Positions 44,474 through 52,988 of a stretch of DNA of 64,000 nucleotides are shown one piece after another. The position numbers were made by a program, and so were the translations under genes. Location of the stretch: the NCBI GenBank assembly GCA_020446425.1, contig JAGRES010000003.1, positions 124,001 through 188,000 of the forward strand, read 5' to 3'. Below the pieces are notes generated by a model, which had not been told where the DNA came from, ran no database searches, and saw nothing but the letters and a program-made list of their open reading frames with translations. This DNA is from Sphingobium sp. GTDB taxonomy: Bacteria > Pseudomonadota > Alphaproteobacteria > Sphingomonadales > Sphingomonadaceae. Numbering within the stretch: the first letter of the stretch is position 1; each line of letters starts with the position of its first letter.

Positions 44474-45385
44474 TCAGACTACCGGCGTGACAAGCATACC
44501 GAGAGATCCGATTTCCATCCGAACCTCATCTCCTGGTTTGAGATATTCTGGTGGTTTGCGCCCATGCCCAACCCCCGCTGCTGTTCCCGTCCCGATCAGG
44601 TCGCCTGGCGACAGAGTCATGATCGTGCTGAGATGGGCAATGATCTCCGCAACGCCGTAAATCATCTGCCCGGTCGTCGATTGCTGTTTGACCTCTCCGT
44701 TTACGGTCAGCATGACCGGCAGGTCCTGCGGATCGGGTATGAATTGGGCGGGCACGAAATAGGGCCCGGTCGGCGCAAAGCCATCATGGCCCTTGTGCAG
44801 CACCCAGTCGATGCCCACGCCCGGCCTGTCGGCGATCCAGTCCCGCGCGGAAAGATCGTTGAAATTGATATATCCAGCCACCTGATCGAGCGCTTCCTCG
44901 ACCGGCACATGTTTGCAGGCCCGCCCGATCACGACTGCCAACTCGGCTTCCCAGTCCATCATCTTGACATGCCGGGGCGCCTCGACGGATTCGCCGGTGG
45001 CGCGCAACGTGTTCCTGACCGGCTTCAGAAAGGCGTATGGATAGGTCGGTGTCATCGGCACAGGCATTTCGGCCACATGGTCGTGATAATTCGCACCAAT
45101 GCAAATCAAGTTTCCGGGGTGGGAAAAAGGCAGCGCGAATGTGGCGTGCGCAGCGTCCATTGCGCTTTCGTCAAACAAATCGGACTTCGCAGCAACGGCT
45201 TCATTGAGGCGCGCCTGCCATGTCGCCCAATCTTCCACCAACGGGCCAAGATCGTGCCAGCAAGGATTATCGTTCGTACCTTCCAGAAGGAGAGGCAGCG
45301 GCACCAGCTTGCCGTTCCGCTCGACAACCGTCAGATTGCCATCCTCGGTCTTGATGACAGCCAATCTGTAAAATGGGTGGGTCAT
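44474..45385 (-). CDS. Fumarylacetoacetate hydrolase family protein
   Basis: A 303-residue FAH-superfamily protein: LICIGANYHDHVAEM near residue 98, YAFLKPVRNTLRATGESVEAP, a metal-binding MMDWEAELAVVIGRACK near 148, GYINFNDLSARDWIADRPG and SPGDLIGTGTAAGVGHGRKPP. It may cleave or hydrate a diketo acid derived from ring opening. The start at 45385 has GGGAGG before it and overlaps the tautomerase stop in an ATGA. It differs clearly from the FAH protein at 14481-15314 and need not share its substrate. Confidence 0.85.
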   Translation of the reverse strand: MTHPFYRLAVIKTEDGNLTVVERNGKLVPLPLLLEGTNDNPCWHDLGPLVEDWATWQARLNEAVAAKSDLFDESAMDAAHATFALPFSHPGNLICIGANYHDHVAEMPVPMTPTYPYAFLKPVRNTLRATGESVEAPRHVKMMDWEAELAVVIGRACKHVPVEEALDQVAGYINFNDLSARDWIADRPGVGIDWVLHKGHDGFAPTGPYFVPAQFIPDPQDLPVMLTVNGEVKQQSTTGQMIYGVAEIIAHLSTIMTLSPGDLIGTGTAAGVGHGRKPPEYLKPGDEVRMEIGSLGMLVTPVV

Positions 45386-45579
45386 GCGCCACCTCCCTGG
45401 TCCGCCTTGCTGACGCCGCCAGTGCCCCAATGCTCCGGCGCGACTTCGTTGATGATGACACGCACCTGACTGGGCTGAACGTCGATCGTACGCACGGCGG
45501 CATCGGTCAGCTCACGGATCAGTGCCCGTTTTTGATCGACCGTCCTGCCGCTCAGAATATTCACATTGATAATCGGCAT
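45382..45579 (-). CDS. dmpI: 4-oxalocrotonate tautomerase
   Basis: A 65-residue tautomerase. The catalytic Pro-1 follows the initiator Met (MPIINVNILSGRT), and arginine residues near 11 and 39 (QVRVIINEV) fit the active site; DQKRALIRELTDAAV is the conserved helix. It isomerises 2-hydroxymuconate to 4-oxalocrotonate between the semialdehyde dehydrogenase and decarboxylase steps. It overlaps the FAH gene (ATGA). Confidence 0.93.
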   Translation of the reverse strand: MPIINVNILSGRTVDQKRALIRELTDAAVRTIDVQPSQVRVIINEVAPEHWGTGGVSKADQGGGA

Positions 45580-45608
45580 TATGTTTCCTTGCTTCCCTCT
45601 ATCTCCGC

Positions 45609-46139
45609 TCAGACCTTCGCCGCAGCGGCAATATTGTCGGGGCTGAATACCCGCTGCATGCAGTCGACAAGCTGCGGCTCGGTCATGTCGAACAGCGCAT
45701 TATTTCCATCCACCCACCGAAAATCATGCTTGATGAAAGACATCTTCCAATCGCCATTTTCTCTAATGAAATCAGCGTTATACCAGCCATATTGATTATA
45801 GACCGAGCCCCCCATATCGGTCGCTTTCCAATGCCGCGCGGTCATGTACCAGAGGCCGGTCGCAACATCGCCATCCAGGTCGATATGAAAATTGGTATAA
45901 ACATGGTGGCGGCGAACCGGAGACAGGATCAGGTCCGCAAAGCGCGTCCATTCATCCGCGTCGACCAGAACCTTCGGCTGCCCCGTCAGCCGCTCGAAAT
46001 CGACCAGCAGCTTGTCCGTAAAGCAGGACCGATAGCCCGGCCAATCCCCCAGATCGAGCGACCGGCCAAAGCGCAGCATGACCTTCTTGATAGCCTCTTC
46101 GTCCAGCAACCGCCGGAGTTCCGCTTCGACATCCATCAC
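45609..46139 (-). CDS. NTF2-like (SnoaL-type) protein
   Basis: A 176-residue protein of the NTF2/SnoaL superfamily, starting EAELRRLLDEEAIKKVMLRFGRSLDLGDWPGYRSCFTDKLLVDF, then RHHVYTNFHIDLDGDVATGLWYMTARHWKA and WYNADFIRENGDWKMSFIKHDFRWVDG. The start is a GTG at 46139 or an ATG at 46136; either overlaps the stop of the preceding NTF2-like gene. No catalytic residues can be assigned. Three such proteins are encoded in this operon. Confidence 0.78.
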   Translation of the reverse strand: MMDVEAELRRLLDEEAIKKVMLRFGRSLDLGDWPGYRSCFTDKLLVDFERLTGQPKVLVDADEWTRFADLILSPVRRHHVYTNFHIDLDGDVATGLWYMTARHWKATDMGGSVYNQYGWYNADFIRENGDWKMSFIKHDFRWVDGNNALFDMTEPQLVDCMQRVFSPDNIAAAAKV

Positions 46140-46591
46140 AGAAACTCCGGCTCGGGCGCGAGGCCCAGCGCCTTGCGCGCGGACGGGATGTCATCGATCC
46201 AGTGATCCTTGTAGACATGCTCGCCGGTTGACAGGTCGGCGAAAATTGCCGTCTGATCGAGATAGGCGCGCTGTTCGACAAGCAGGCTGCCATTATGCCG
46301 CACCACATCGCAGCATGGAACCAGAACGACATTACCGTCCAGACGTTCATATTCGATCAGCGCCTCGACATAGACGATGTCGCCAGCCTCGCGCACGCGC
46401 CATATATTGTGGCGCAGGCGCCCGATCAGCGTCCAGAAATAGTTCACGACATCGCGCGCATCGTCCTTGCCTACTACCGGTGGGCGCGCTCCGAAGATGA
46501 ACTGATGATCCTCGCTCAGCATATCAATGAAACCATTGATATCCTTGCGGTCAACGGCTGCGAAACGTTCCAGGACCCAACGGTTCTTCAT
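46136..46591 (-). CDS. NTF2-like (SnoaL-type) protein
   Basis: A 151-residue NTF2-like protein: VLERFAAVDRKDINGFIDMLSEDHQFIFGARPPVVGKDDARDVVNYFWTLI, then DIVYVEALIEYERLDGNVVLVPCCDVVRHNG and a final ARKALGLAPEPEFL. It overlaps the P450 stop (ATGA) and the next NTF2-like start. It resembles the copy at 48578-48988 in the YxRLDG strand, which suggests a duplication. The role, perhaps an isomerase or cyclase on the P450 product, is unknown. Confidence 0.78.
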   Translation of the reverse strand: MKNRWVLERFAAVDRKDINGFIDMLSEDHQFIFGARPPVVGKDDARDVVNYFWTLIGRLRHNIWRVREAGDIVYVEALIEYERLDGNVVLVPCCDVVRHNGSLLVEQRAYLDQTAIFADLSTGEHVYKDHWIDDIPSARKALGLAPEPEFL

Positions 46592-47799
46592 CCCAGCTTC
46601 TCCCTTGGTTCGAAACGAACCTTCAATTCCGGAATGAAGGCATAATCGCCTCCACCGAACGCATATTCCGGCGGATCGCCGGCAAGGCGCAGATCGGGGA
46701 TGAGCTCAAGCAGCTCCTCAAGCAGTATCCGAAGCTCCATCCGGGCAAGAGGCGCTCCCGGGCAATTGTGAACACCGAAACCGAAGCTCATATGCCGCAG
46801 GTTTGGCCGGTCGATGTGAAGCTCTGAGGGGGCATCGAAGACATTGGGATCGCGATTGGCGGCGGCCCACCCGACATACACATCCTGTCCCTGCCCGATG
46901 TCGACGCCCTGAACATCCACCTCCTTTGTCGTACGCCGGAAAAAGCCAAAGAAAGGCGGATGAAGGCGCAGAACCTCCTCGATTGCGCGGGGGATTTTTG
47001 CAGAGTCCGCCTTCAACTGATCACGAAGTTCCGGTCGCGAGAAAACCTCGTAGATCAGGCTCGCCATCGCCGATGTCGTGCTGTGATGGCCAGCACCAAG
47101 AAAAGCGGCCAGCAACACCACATAATCATCATCGTCGAGCTTTCGGCCCTCGACCTCGATGTCCGCCAGATAAGTCAGAAAGTCGTCGCGGGGCGCATCC
47201 CGCCGCGCGTGTATCTCACCGACGGTAACTGCGCCGAATTCGGCCTGACGTTTGCCAAATGCCTCCGGGTCGCCCATCGCTGCGAACATGGCAATGGCCG
47301 TGCGCCGCACTTCCATCACAGTGTCGGGCTCGTCTATGCCCATCAGGTGACAGATGGTTTCCGCGGGCACAGGTTCACACAATTCGGCGACGATGTCGCA
47401 TTCTCCGCGCCCGATAAAGGCGGCGATATGGCGCCGGATATCCCCGCGTATCAGAGGATCCATCACTTCCGGCTTCGCACGCCGTATCGCCTCGTCATAG
47501 ATCGCTCGCCATTCCTTGTGCCGTGGCGGATCCATGTCCAGCCCGGGTATGGGCTTTCGCGGCAGCATAGGGCGCAACACCTGGGGTTCTGAAGAGAAAG
47601 TACGATAATCGCTCATGGCGGACCGCACATCCGGCCAATTGAGCAACATGTGGAAGCCGTCATGTTCGTCGCTGTGAGCAACCGGACATTTCGACCGCGC
47701 CGCCTCGAACAGCTCAAGGCTCTCTGCTGGCGTCGCGGTGTAACAGCTCCAACCTTCTGCTTCCGGACATTTGCTTTTCAACGTACTCCGCTTGTTCAT
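46588..47799 (-). CDS. Cytochrome P450
   Basis: A 403-residue soluble bacterial P450 of the class I type. The heme-binding motif is FGFGVHNCPGAPLAR with C346; the K-helix E-x-x-R is E275-V-L-R278; and the I-helix LGAGHHSTTS (234-243) has a His where an acidic residue is usual before the conserved Thr pair. It hydroxylates or demethylates an unknown substrate and needs a ferredoxin and reductase, which are not in this operon; the ferredoxin/FprA pair at 3772-5378 could serve. GAGGAAA precedes the start, and the gene overlaps the following NTF2-like gene by an ATGA. Confidence 0.92.
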   Translation of the reverse strand: MNKRSTLKSKCPEAEGWSCYTATPAESLELFEAARSKCPVAHSDEHDGFHMLLNWPDVRSAMSDYRTFSSEPQVLRPMLPRKPIPGLDMDPPRHKEWRAIYDEAIRRAKPEVMDPLIRGDIRRHIAAFIGRGECDIVAELCEPVPAETICHLMGIDEPDTVMEVRRTAIAMFAAMGDPEAFGKRQAEFGAVTVGEIHARRDAPRDDFLTYLADIEVEGRKLDDDDYVVLLAAFLGAGHHSTTSAMASLIYEVFSRPELRDQLKADSAKIPRAIEEVLRLHPPFFGFFRRTTKEVDVQGVDIGQGQDVYVGWAAANRDPNVFDAPSELHIDRPNLRHMSFGFGVHNCPGAPLARMELRILLEELLELIPDLRLAGDPPEYAFGGGDYAFIPELKVRFEPREKLG

Positions 47800-47809
47800 G
47801 ATTATTTCC

Positions 47810-48577
47810 TCACCACGCTCTCACTCCGCCATCGACCGCGATATCCGCGCCCGTCACATAAGACGCGTCGTCGCTTGCCAAGAAGGCTACAGCCGCAGCC
47901 ACTTCTTCCGGCTGGCCCATTCGATTGATCATCGCGCGGCCAAGCTGGATACGACTCCATTCCGGATCCTCCAGAATGAAGCGCGTCTGGTTCGTCTCAA
48001 TCGTACCGGGCGAAACAGTGTTGGCGCGAACGCCATGTTTGCGCCCTTCCATTGCGAGCTGGCGCGTCATAGCCAGCACCCCGCCCTTGGCCGCCGTATG
48101 CGCCAGGCCCGGCAGCAATTCGATGCCCGCCCAGGCCGAAAGTGACGCCGTGTTGACTATATTGCCCTTGCTTTTCTTCAGCTCAGGCCATGCCGCGCGG
48201 GTCATCAGGAAAACGAGATTCAGCTCTTCATTGATCGTTTTCGACCACATGTCGTCTGTCATGTCCTCGATCCAGGCGAAATAGGCCATCGCGCCGTTAT
48301 TGAAGAGGACATCTACACCGCCGAAGCGTTCGACCGTTGTCGCCACGACCCTGTCGCACTCGGCCTTGTCGGTCAGGTCGGCGGGATGAACAGAAATCAT
48401 CGTACCGCCAGCAGCTTCGACCAGCCGAACGGTCTCCTCCGCACCGGGGGCCGCTATATCGACGCCTACTACGTTCGCACCCTCTTCGGCGAAACGCAGA
48501 CATGCCGCCCGGCCTATGCTGCCGCCCGATCCGGTTATGATGCAGGTTTTTCCACGCAGGCGATCACTGAAAGCCAT
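47810..48577 (-). CDS. SDR family oxidoreductase
   Basis: A 255-residue classical SDR: CIITGSGGSIGRAACLRFA carries the glycine motif, DVLFNNGAMAYFAWIED the NNG block, NTASLSAWAG the catalytic Ser and HTAAKGGVLAM a lysine where the catalytic pair normally reads Y-x3-K. Here the position of tyrosine is His-Thr-Ala-Ala-Lys, so the catalytic tyrosine appears to be replaced by histidine. If real this would alter activity. The start has GGAGG before it and touches the NTF2-like gene's stop. It lies 10 bases before the P450 gene. Confidence 0.87.
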   Translation of the reverse strand: MAFSDRLRGKTCIITGSGGSIGRAACLRFAEEGANVVGVDIAAPGAEETVRLVEAAGGTMISVHPADLTDKAECDRVVATTVERFGGVDVLFNNGAMAYFAWIEDMTDDMWSKTINEELNLVFLMTRAAWPELKKSKGNIVNTASLSAWAGIELLPGLAHTAAKGGVLAMTRQLAMEGRKHGVRANTVSPGTIETNQTRFILEDPEWSRIQLGRAMINRMGQPEEVAAAVAFLASDDASYVTGADIAVDGGVRAW

Positions 48578-48988
48578 TCAATCCTCCGAATATAGCGGGG
48601 CAAGGTCGATATAGATCCATAGGCGGTCGGACCGGCCTTCCGGGGTCAGGCGCAGATGGCTGGCCACGGGCATCGACACTTTTTTGCCGTCCAGCCGGGT
48701 GTAGGTGACGATACTGCCCTGAAAGGCGCAATTGCCCTCAAGCACCAGTTGTTGGCGCTCATGGCTCATGCCCGTGAGCGTAGACCAGAATTGCCTGAAC
48801 GCTTCTTCAGCGCCCTGCCGCCCTATGATCGGCGGCATATTCCCCAGTCGCAGATCAACATCATCAGTGAACCAGTTGAGCAGCTTTGCCAGATCCAGCT
48901 GGTCCGCGTCGCGGAAAAAGGCGGCGGGCCAGTCCTTCTCGCCGATGGCGGGACCGTCGGCCTGCAATGCTGTCGTTGATACACTCAT
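48578..48988 (-). CDS. NTF2-like (SnoaL-type) protein
   Basis: A 136-residue NTF2-like protein: FFRDADQLDLAKLLNWFTDDVDLRLGNMPPIIGRQGAEEAFRQFWSTLTG, then GSIVTYTRLDGKKVSMPVASHLRLTPEGRSDRLWIYIDLAPLY. The start at 48988 has GAAAGGG before it and removes eleven residues of a longer frame. It is followed without a gap by an SDR gene and preceded by 13 bases after the other SDR. Together the SDR/NTF2 pairs look like sequential dehydrogenase and isomerase or dehydratase steps; that is inference. Confidence 0.75.
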   Translation of the reverse strand: MSVSTTALQADGPAIGEKDWPAAFFRDADQLDLAKLLNWFTDDVDLRLGNMPPIIGRQGAEEAFRQFWSTLTGMSHERQQLVLEGNCAFQGSIVTYTRLDGKKVSMPVASHLRLTPEGRSDRLWIYIDLAPLYSED

Positions 48989-49001
48989 TGTTTCGGCCCT
49001 T

Positions 49002-49769
49002 TCAAATAGCCAGATAACCACCGTCGCAGGCGACCGCGGCTCCGTTCATGAATGACGCTGCATCCGACAATAGCCATGCGACCGCCTCGCCAATCTCGTG
49101 CGGCTCTCCAAATCGGCCTATCGGATGGCGGGCGATCAGCTTATCCTTGATCGCCGCGAAGGAGGGTTCTTCCATCAGGCGCTCAATAAGCGGCGTTTTT
49201 ACAATGCCGGGCAGCACCGCATTCACGCGAATGCCGCGCGCGCCATAATCGGCGCCCGCCGCGCGGGTGATGCCGACAACACCGTGCTTGGCGGCGACAT
49301 ATTCGCTTGCGCCCGGAATCGCGACTTGCCCCAGCGAAGAGGCGGTGTTGACGATTGCACCGCCGCCATTCGCCAACATCGTTTTCACCTGATATTTGAT
49401 GCACAGGAAAACAGCCGTCAGGTCGATGCGGATGGCCCGCTCCCATTCCTCAAGCGTCAGTTCATCGAGCGGCTTGTTCTGCTGTTCGACGCCCGCGTTG
49501 TTGAATGCCCCGTCGAGCCGCCCGAAATGGTTGACGGCTTTCGCCACCAGCGCTTCGATCTCGCTTTCCGAGGAAAGATCGGCGGGATGAAATATCGCCT
49601 CACCGCCGCCACTGACAAGGTCGGCGGCGAGTTGCTCGCCGCCTTCCTTTGCAACATCGGTCAGGACGAGCCGCGCACCATGTGCAGACAGCACGCGGCT
49701 CGCCCCGTTTCCGATGCCGCCAGCAGCACCGGTGATAATGATGACCTTATCTTCCAGCAAACGGGACAT
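49002..49769 (-). CDS. SDR family oxidoreductase
   Basis: A 255-residue classical SDR: IIITGAAGGIGNGASRVL, DGAFNNAGVEQ, NTASSLGQVAIPGASEYVAAKHGVVGITRAA with the catalytic Ser and the Y-x3-K pair, and GAAVACDGGYLAI at the end. Unlike its partner at 47810 its catalytic residues are all present. The start at 49769 lies immediately after the TonB receptor stop, so it is the second gene of the long operon. Confidence 0.9.
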   Translation of the reverse strand: MSRLLEDKVIIITGAAGGIGNGASRVLSAHGARLVLTDVAKEGGEQLAADLVSGGGEAIFHPADLSSESEIEALVAKAVNHFGRLDGAFNNAGVEQQNKPLDELTLEEWERAIRIDLTAVFLCIKYQVKTMLANGGGAIVNTASSLGQVAIPGASEYVAAKHGVVGITRAAGADYGARGIRVNAVLPGIVKTPLIERLMEEPSFAAIKDKLIARHPIGRFGEPHEIGEAVAWLLSDAASFMNGAAVACDGGYLAI

Positions 49770-49770
49770 T

Positions 49771-51999
49771 TCAAAAGTTGAAGCCCATGCGCACGCCATA
49801 GGTGCGCGGTTCGTCCATATATGCGGTCGCGGGGCCAGGAATACCGGCCGCCGCCGTAGCAGCGATAACGGCCTTGTCCGTGATATTGCGGCACCAGATT
49901 CCGGCGTTCCATGTACCGCTGTCGGAATACCAAGTTATCGAACCGTTCGCCTTGACGTAAGGAGCCTGACGTGTGCCCGGGTTGTGCACGAAATCGGCGA
50001 ACCACTCGCTTTCATAACGTGCATCGGCTTGCAGGCGCAGATAGCCGCTGTCGAACTGGAAATCATGGTAGACATTGGCGCCGATGGTCCAGTCCGCGGA
50101 ATAGGGACCGGAAATCCCATTATAGCTGATATTTGTCGTGGTATCGACAAAGTCCTTGTTCCGGTTATGCAAATAGCTGACATACGCAGTGATCATATCG
50201 TTCGGCGTCGGTCGGAAACTGATATCCAGCTGATTGCCATAGATTTCGACCTTCTTGGCGTTGAAGATCGTGTTGACCGGCGCGCCAACGTTATAGGCCT
50301 GCATCAACAGGTCCTTGTATATATAATAGAAGACCTCGTTGTTGATCTGCAGCCTGTTGTCCAGCGTGCGGAACTTGATGCCGGCCGTCCATGAGAAGAG
50401 CTTGGCAGGTTTTACGAGATTGTCCTGCGGCAGGTTCAATGAATTGTTGACGGGCGTGCCGGGCGCATATTCGTTGAACGTGCCCGGGCCATAGCCGGTC
50501 TGGTATGTGAAATAGGCCATCGCATTGCTGGCAACGTCATATTCCACGCCCAGCTTGTAATCGAAATGTTTGAAACTCCGTTTGAATGTATATTCCGGGA
50601 TCGGCCCCGTATAGGCGCCCACTGATGCCAGCACGCCTTCAGGCAGAGAGTTGCCTCGCGCCTTTTTGCGGGTGTAGCTGTATCGACCGCCCGCGACGAT
50701 ACGAAACTCCGGCGACACGCTGTATGTTGCCTCGCCAAAGATCGCGGCACCCTGATTGCGAAGGCGCGTGACGCTACTCTGCGGCAAATCGGAGGGCAGG
50801 CCGAAGGCCGCCCCGAGCGGTGTTGTATTGATGAAAATAACGTAGCTGCCGCTGCTGATCGCATGGAACCCGTTTACACCGACCAGCCAATCCAGCTTGT
50901 CGCCGCTGCCTGAGAGGCGGAGCTCGTGGTTGGTCTGGTCATATTTCGACCTGTAAGGACCAGACCGGATCGAACCGAGCCAATAGAAAGTGCGGTTATT
51001 CAGATAGAAATAGGAAGGAATATAGGTGAGCGTCACGTCATCAGCGACACCGATATCCACCTGAGCACCCACGGCATAATTGTCGAATATCTGGTTTTCG
51101 GCTTCCGGGGTGCCCAACAACGAAGATAGCGTTGGCCCGCCCGGGAAAAGCAGAGTGCGGTTTGGCCAGGATGTATCCCACGGATCGTTACCGAGAAAAG
51201 CGCCTTCATCATAGGCACCAGTGTCCGGGTTCGTTCCCTTGTTAACCAGGTTGGCCGGATGACCCCTCTTTTGCGCCGCATAACCCCACAGATATACATT
51301 CACGTCGTCTGCAGGATCATAAACCACACCAAGACGCGCGCCCCAGTTCTTCTTTGAGAATGAACCATCGCTCATCAGCCCATCGTTATATTCGAAATCC
51401 CCGGCGAACCGCATGGCCAGACTGTCACCCAGCGGCACATTCTGCGCGAACGACGCGTGGAAGAAATCGAAATTGCCCGCCTCCAGCAAACCGGTGGTTT
51501 CCCAATTATGCGAGGGTCGCCGGAAATTGACGTTGATCACGCCACCCAGCGCGCTGCGGCCGTAAAGAGTTCCCTGCGGCCCAGGAAGAACCTCGAGGGT
51601 TTCCAGGTCATATAGTCCGACGCTGGCGCCTTCACGCGGAATGAAAGTGCCATTGAAGTTGAAAGCCACAGTGGTCTCGACGTTGGCGAAATCAAGATTG
51701 GAGCCAACGCCGCGCAGGAATACTTGTATCGTATTGCCTTCCTGGTGAAAGCGCGCAGCTGGAACGATCGTCTGCACCTGCGCCAGGTCCTTGATGCCTG
51801 ATTGCTTCAGCGTCTCGTCAGAGAGCGCCGTGATAGCCGCCGCCGTTTTTTGCAGACTGGTGCTGCGCTTTTGCGCGGTCACAACAATGTCGGCAATACC
51901 GCCTGTACCTTCTGCAGATTCCTGGGCCTGCACAGCGACCGGAGCCGCCAGAGCAATGATGCTCAGCGTCGTATACAATGCGCCTGATCTCGATTTCAT
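49771..51999 (-). CDS. TonB-dependent receptor (head of catabolic operon)
   Basis: A 742-residue outer-membrane receptor. The signal peptide is SGALYTTLSIIALAAPVAVQA; the TonB box-like region ADIVVTAQKRSTSLQ and plug (about 45-155) with LAQVQTIVPAARFHQEGNTIQVFLRGVG and VLPGPQGTLYGRSALGGVINV follow; the barrel ends RTYGVRMGFNF. This layout is that of the VVTAQKR receptors of sphingomonads, thought to import aromatic or terpenoid compounds. AAGGAGGGG precedes the start at 51999. Being first in the operon, it presumably imports the pathway substrate. A GntR-type operator and a MarR-type dyad lie upstream. Confidence 0.9.
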   Translation of the reverse strand: MKSRSGALYTTLSIIALAAPVAVQAQESAEGTGGIADIVVTAQKRSTSLQKTAAAITALSDETLKQSGIKDLAQVQTIVPAARFHQEGNTIQVFLRGVGSNLDFANVETTVAFNFNGTFIPREGASVGLYDLETLEVLPGPQGTLYGRSALGGVINVNFRRPSHNWETTGLLEAGNFDFFHASFAQNVPLGDSLAMRFAGDFEYNDGLMSDGSFSKKNWGARLGVVYDPADDVNVYLWGYAAQKRGHPANLVNKGTNPDTGAYDEGAFLGNDPWDTSWPNRTLLFPGGPTLSSLLGTPEAENQIFDNYAVGAQVDIGVADDVTLTYIPSYFYLNNRTFYWLGSIRSGPYRSKYDQTNHELRLSGSGDKLDWLVGVNGFHAISSGSYVIFINTTPLGAAFGLPSDLPQSSVTRLRNQGAAIFGEATYSVSPEFRIVAGGRYSYTRKKARGNSLPEGVLASVGAYTGPIPEYTFKRSFKHFDYKLGVEYDVASNAMAYFTYQTGYGPGTFNEYAPGTPVNNSLNLPQDNLVKPAKLFSWTAGIKFRTLDNRLQINNEVFYYIYKDLLMQAYNVGAPVNTIFNAKKVEIYGNQLDISFRPTPNDMITAYVSYLHNRNKDFVDTTTNISYNGISGPYSADWTIGANVYHDFQFDSGYLRLQADARYESEWFADFVHNPGTRQAPYVKANGSITWYSDSGTWNAGIWCRNITDKAVIAATAAAGIPGPATAYMDEPRTYGVRMGFNF

Positions 52000-52091
52000 G
52001 ATTCCATCCCCTCCTTGGCTAACCACTGACAATTCAGTGCCGCCCGTTATTTCTGTATCCACTTATGCCGCTGGCCCACAGAATTGTCAAT

Positions 52092-52109
52092 TAGGATGAA
52101 TACGTCTTA
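52092..52109. promoter_or_regulatory. Predicted GntR operator before the TonB receptor
   Basis: TAGGATGAATACGTCTTA matches TARGAYGTATACRTCYTA with one mismatch in the core. It lies about 93 bases before the receptor start. Confidence 0.6.
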
Positions 52110-52337
52110 TCTGATTTTACAGCAGACGGAAATCGGAGAGGCGGCACACATAATATATGCCATTGGGCCGTCATCCGAAATTCAAAAGCTATGGTGCATT
52201 TGCATATTTATTGTTTATATACATATAGTTATATCTATTTTTTTGCAAAAGACCGCAGCGCAGGGGTCGAAAATCCAAATTATGCGAAGCGGGTTATAGC
52301 CGCGCAAAATTTGGCACATAAACACTGTGTTATAATG

Positions 52338-52366
52338 GATACACAATGGCACAATAATTGTGTATC
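52338..52366. promoter_or_regulatory. Perfect 10-base inverted repeat (probable MarR site)
   Basis: GATACACAAT and ATTGTGTATC flank nine bases. Each arm contains the GTGTATC element also found before the transhydroxylase gene (56825-56834) and in the third TonB receptor's upstream region (60416-60425, 60629-60638). The MarR gene ends 50 bases away. Confidence 0.55.
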
Positions 52367-52416
52367 ATCCGACTCTGCAATGGCGCCCGCACCGGACGCA
52401 CTTTGGCAATAGAGGG

Positions 52417-52878
52417 TCAGGCTTGTTCCAGCCCTGCCAATATCCGCAGGCAACGCAGGAACACGGAACGCAAATCTTCGGGCAAGGGCGCCAGAATTTC
52501 CTCCTGAACCAGACGAACCTTATCCATCTTCTCATCCAGCAAGGCCTCACCCTCAGGCGTGACATGCATTTTCCATGCACGTGAGTCCTCCGGGTCACGC
52601 TCACGCTCCACCCATTTCTTCGCGACCATGCGCCCCAGCATTTCCTTGAGCGTGCTTTTGTCAAAACCGGTCAGTCCGACCAGCTCATTCTGGGATGCCC
52701 CGGGCTTCTGGCTCAGCGCGATGAGCAAAGCGATTTGCTGGCGGGTTACGTCGGAGCCCACAATCTGGGTGAACAGTTCATAGGAACGTTGATGACTGCG
52801 CCGCAACAGATGGCCCGGCGCTTCCATCAGTTGAAACGCTGTATCCTGGCTGGTTTTGGATCGGGATGTGGCCATCAT
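52417..52878 (-). CDS. MarR-family transcriptional regulator
   Basis: A 153-residue winged-helix regulator: QLMEAPGHLLRRSHQRSYELFTQIVG for the dimer helix, VTRQQIALLIALSQKPGASQNELVGLTGFDKSTLKEMLGRMVAKKWVERERDPEDSRAWKMHVTPEGEAL for the DNA-binding part with the D-x-R wing. The start at 52878 is the first of two neighbouring ATG codons. It follows the transhydroxylase genes on the same strand and probably controls them and the TonB receptor operon through the GTGGATACAC element; phenolic compounds are common MarR effectors. Confidence 0.88.
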   Translation of the reverse strand: MMATSRSKTSQDTAFQLMEAPGHLLRRSHQRSYELFTQIVGSDVTRQQIALLIALSQKPGASQNELVGLTGFDKSTLKEMLGRMVAKKWVERERDPEDSRAWKMHVTPEGEALLDEKMDKVRLVQEEILAPLPEDLRSVFLRCLRILAGLEQA

Positions 52879-52988
52879 TCTGCCTGCTGTTTGCGAACAG
52901 GCATTTCTCGGGATGTTCGACCCAAAAATCAAGCGAAGCGTTAGCCGCCCCCTTTCGAGCAGTGGAATCGACAGCTTCTTTCAGGCCG

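Larger units (their letters stand above)
52000..52416. promoter_or_regulatory. A+T-rich control region of the TonB receptor operon
   Basis: About 420 bases with no credible gene, clearly richer in A+T than its flanks. It contains the GntR-type operator (52092-52109), the ten-base inverted repeat around GATACACAAT (52338-52366) and an 11-base palindrome AACAC-T-GTGTT at 52321-52331. The long distance from the inverted repeat to the start suggests a long leader or two promoters. Confidence 0.55.

Noticed and set aside
52084-52299. Plus-strand frame of 71 codons in the TonB receptor control region
   Set aside because: A+T-rich, overlapping a predicted operator, no ribosome site; the region looks regulatory.
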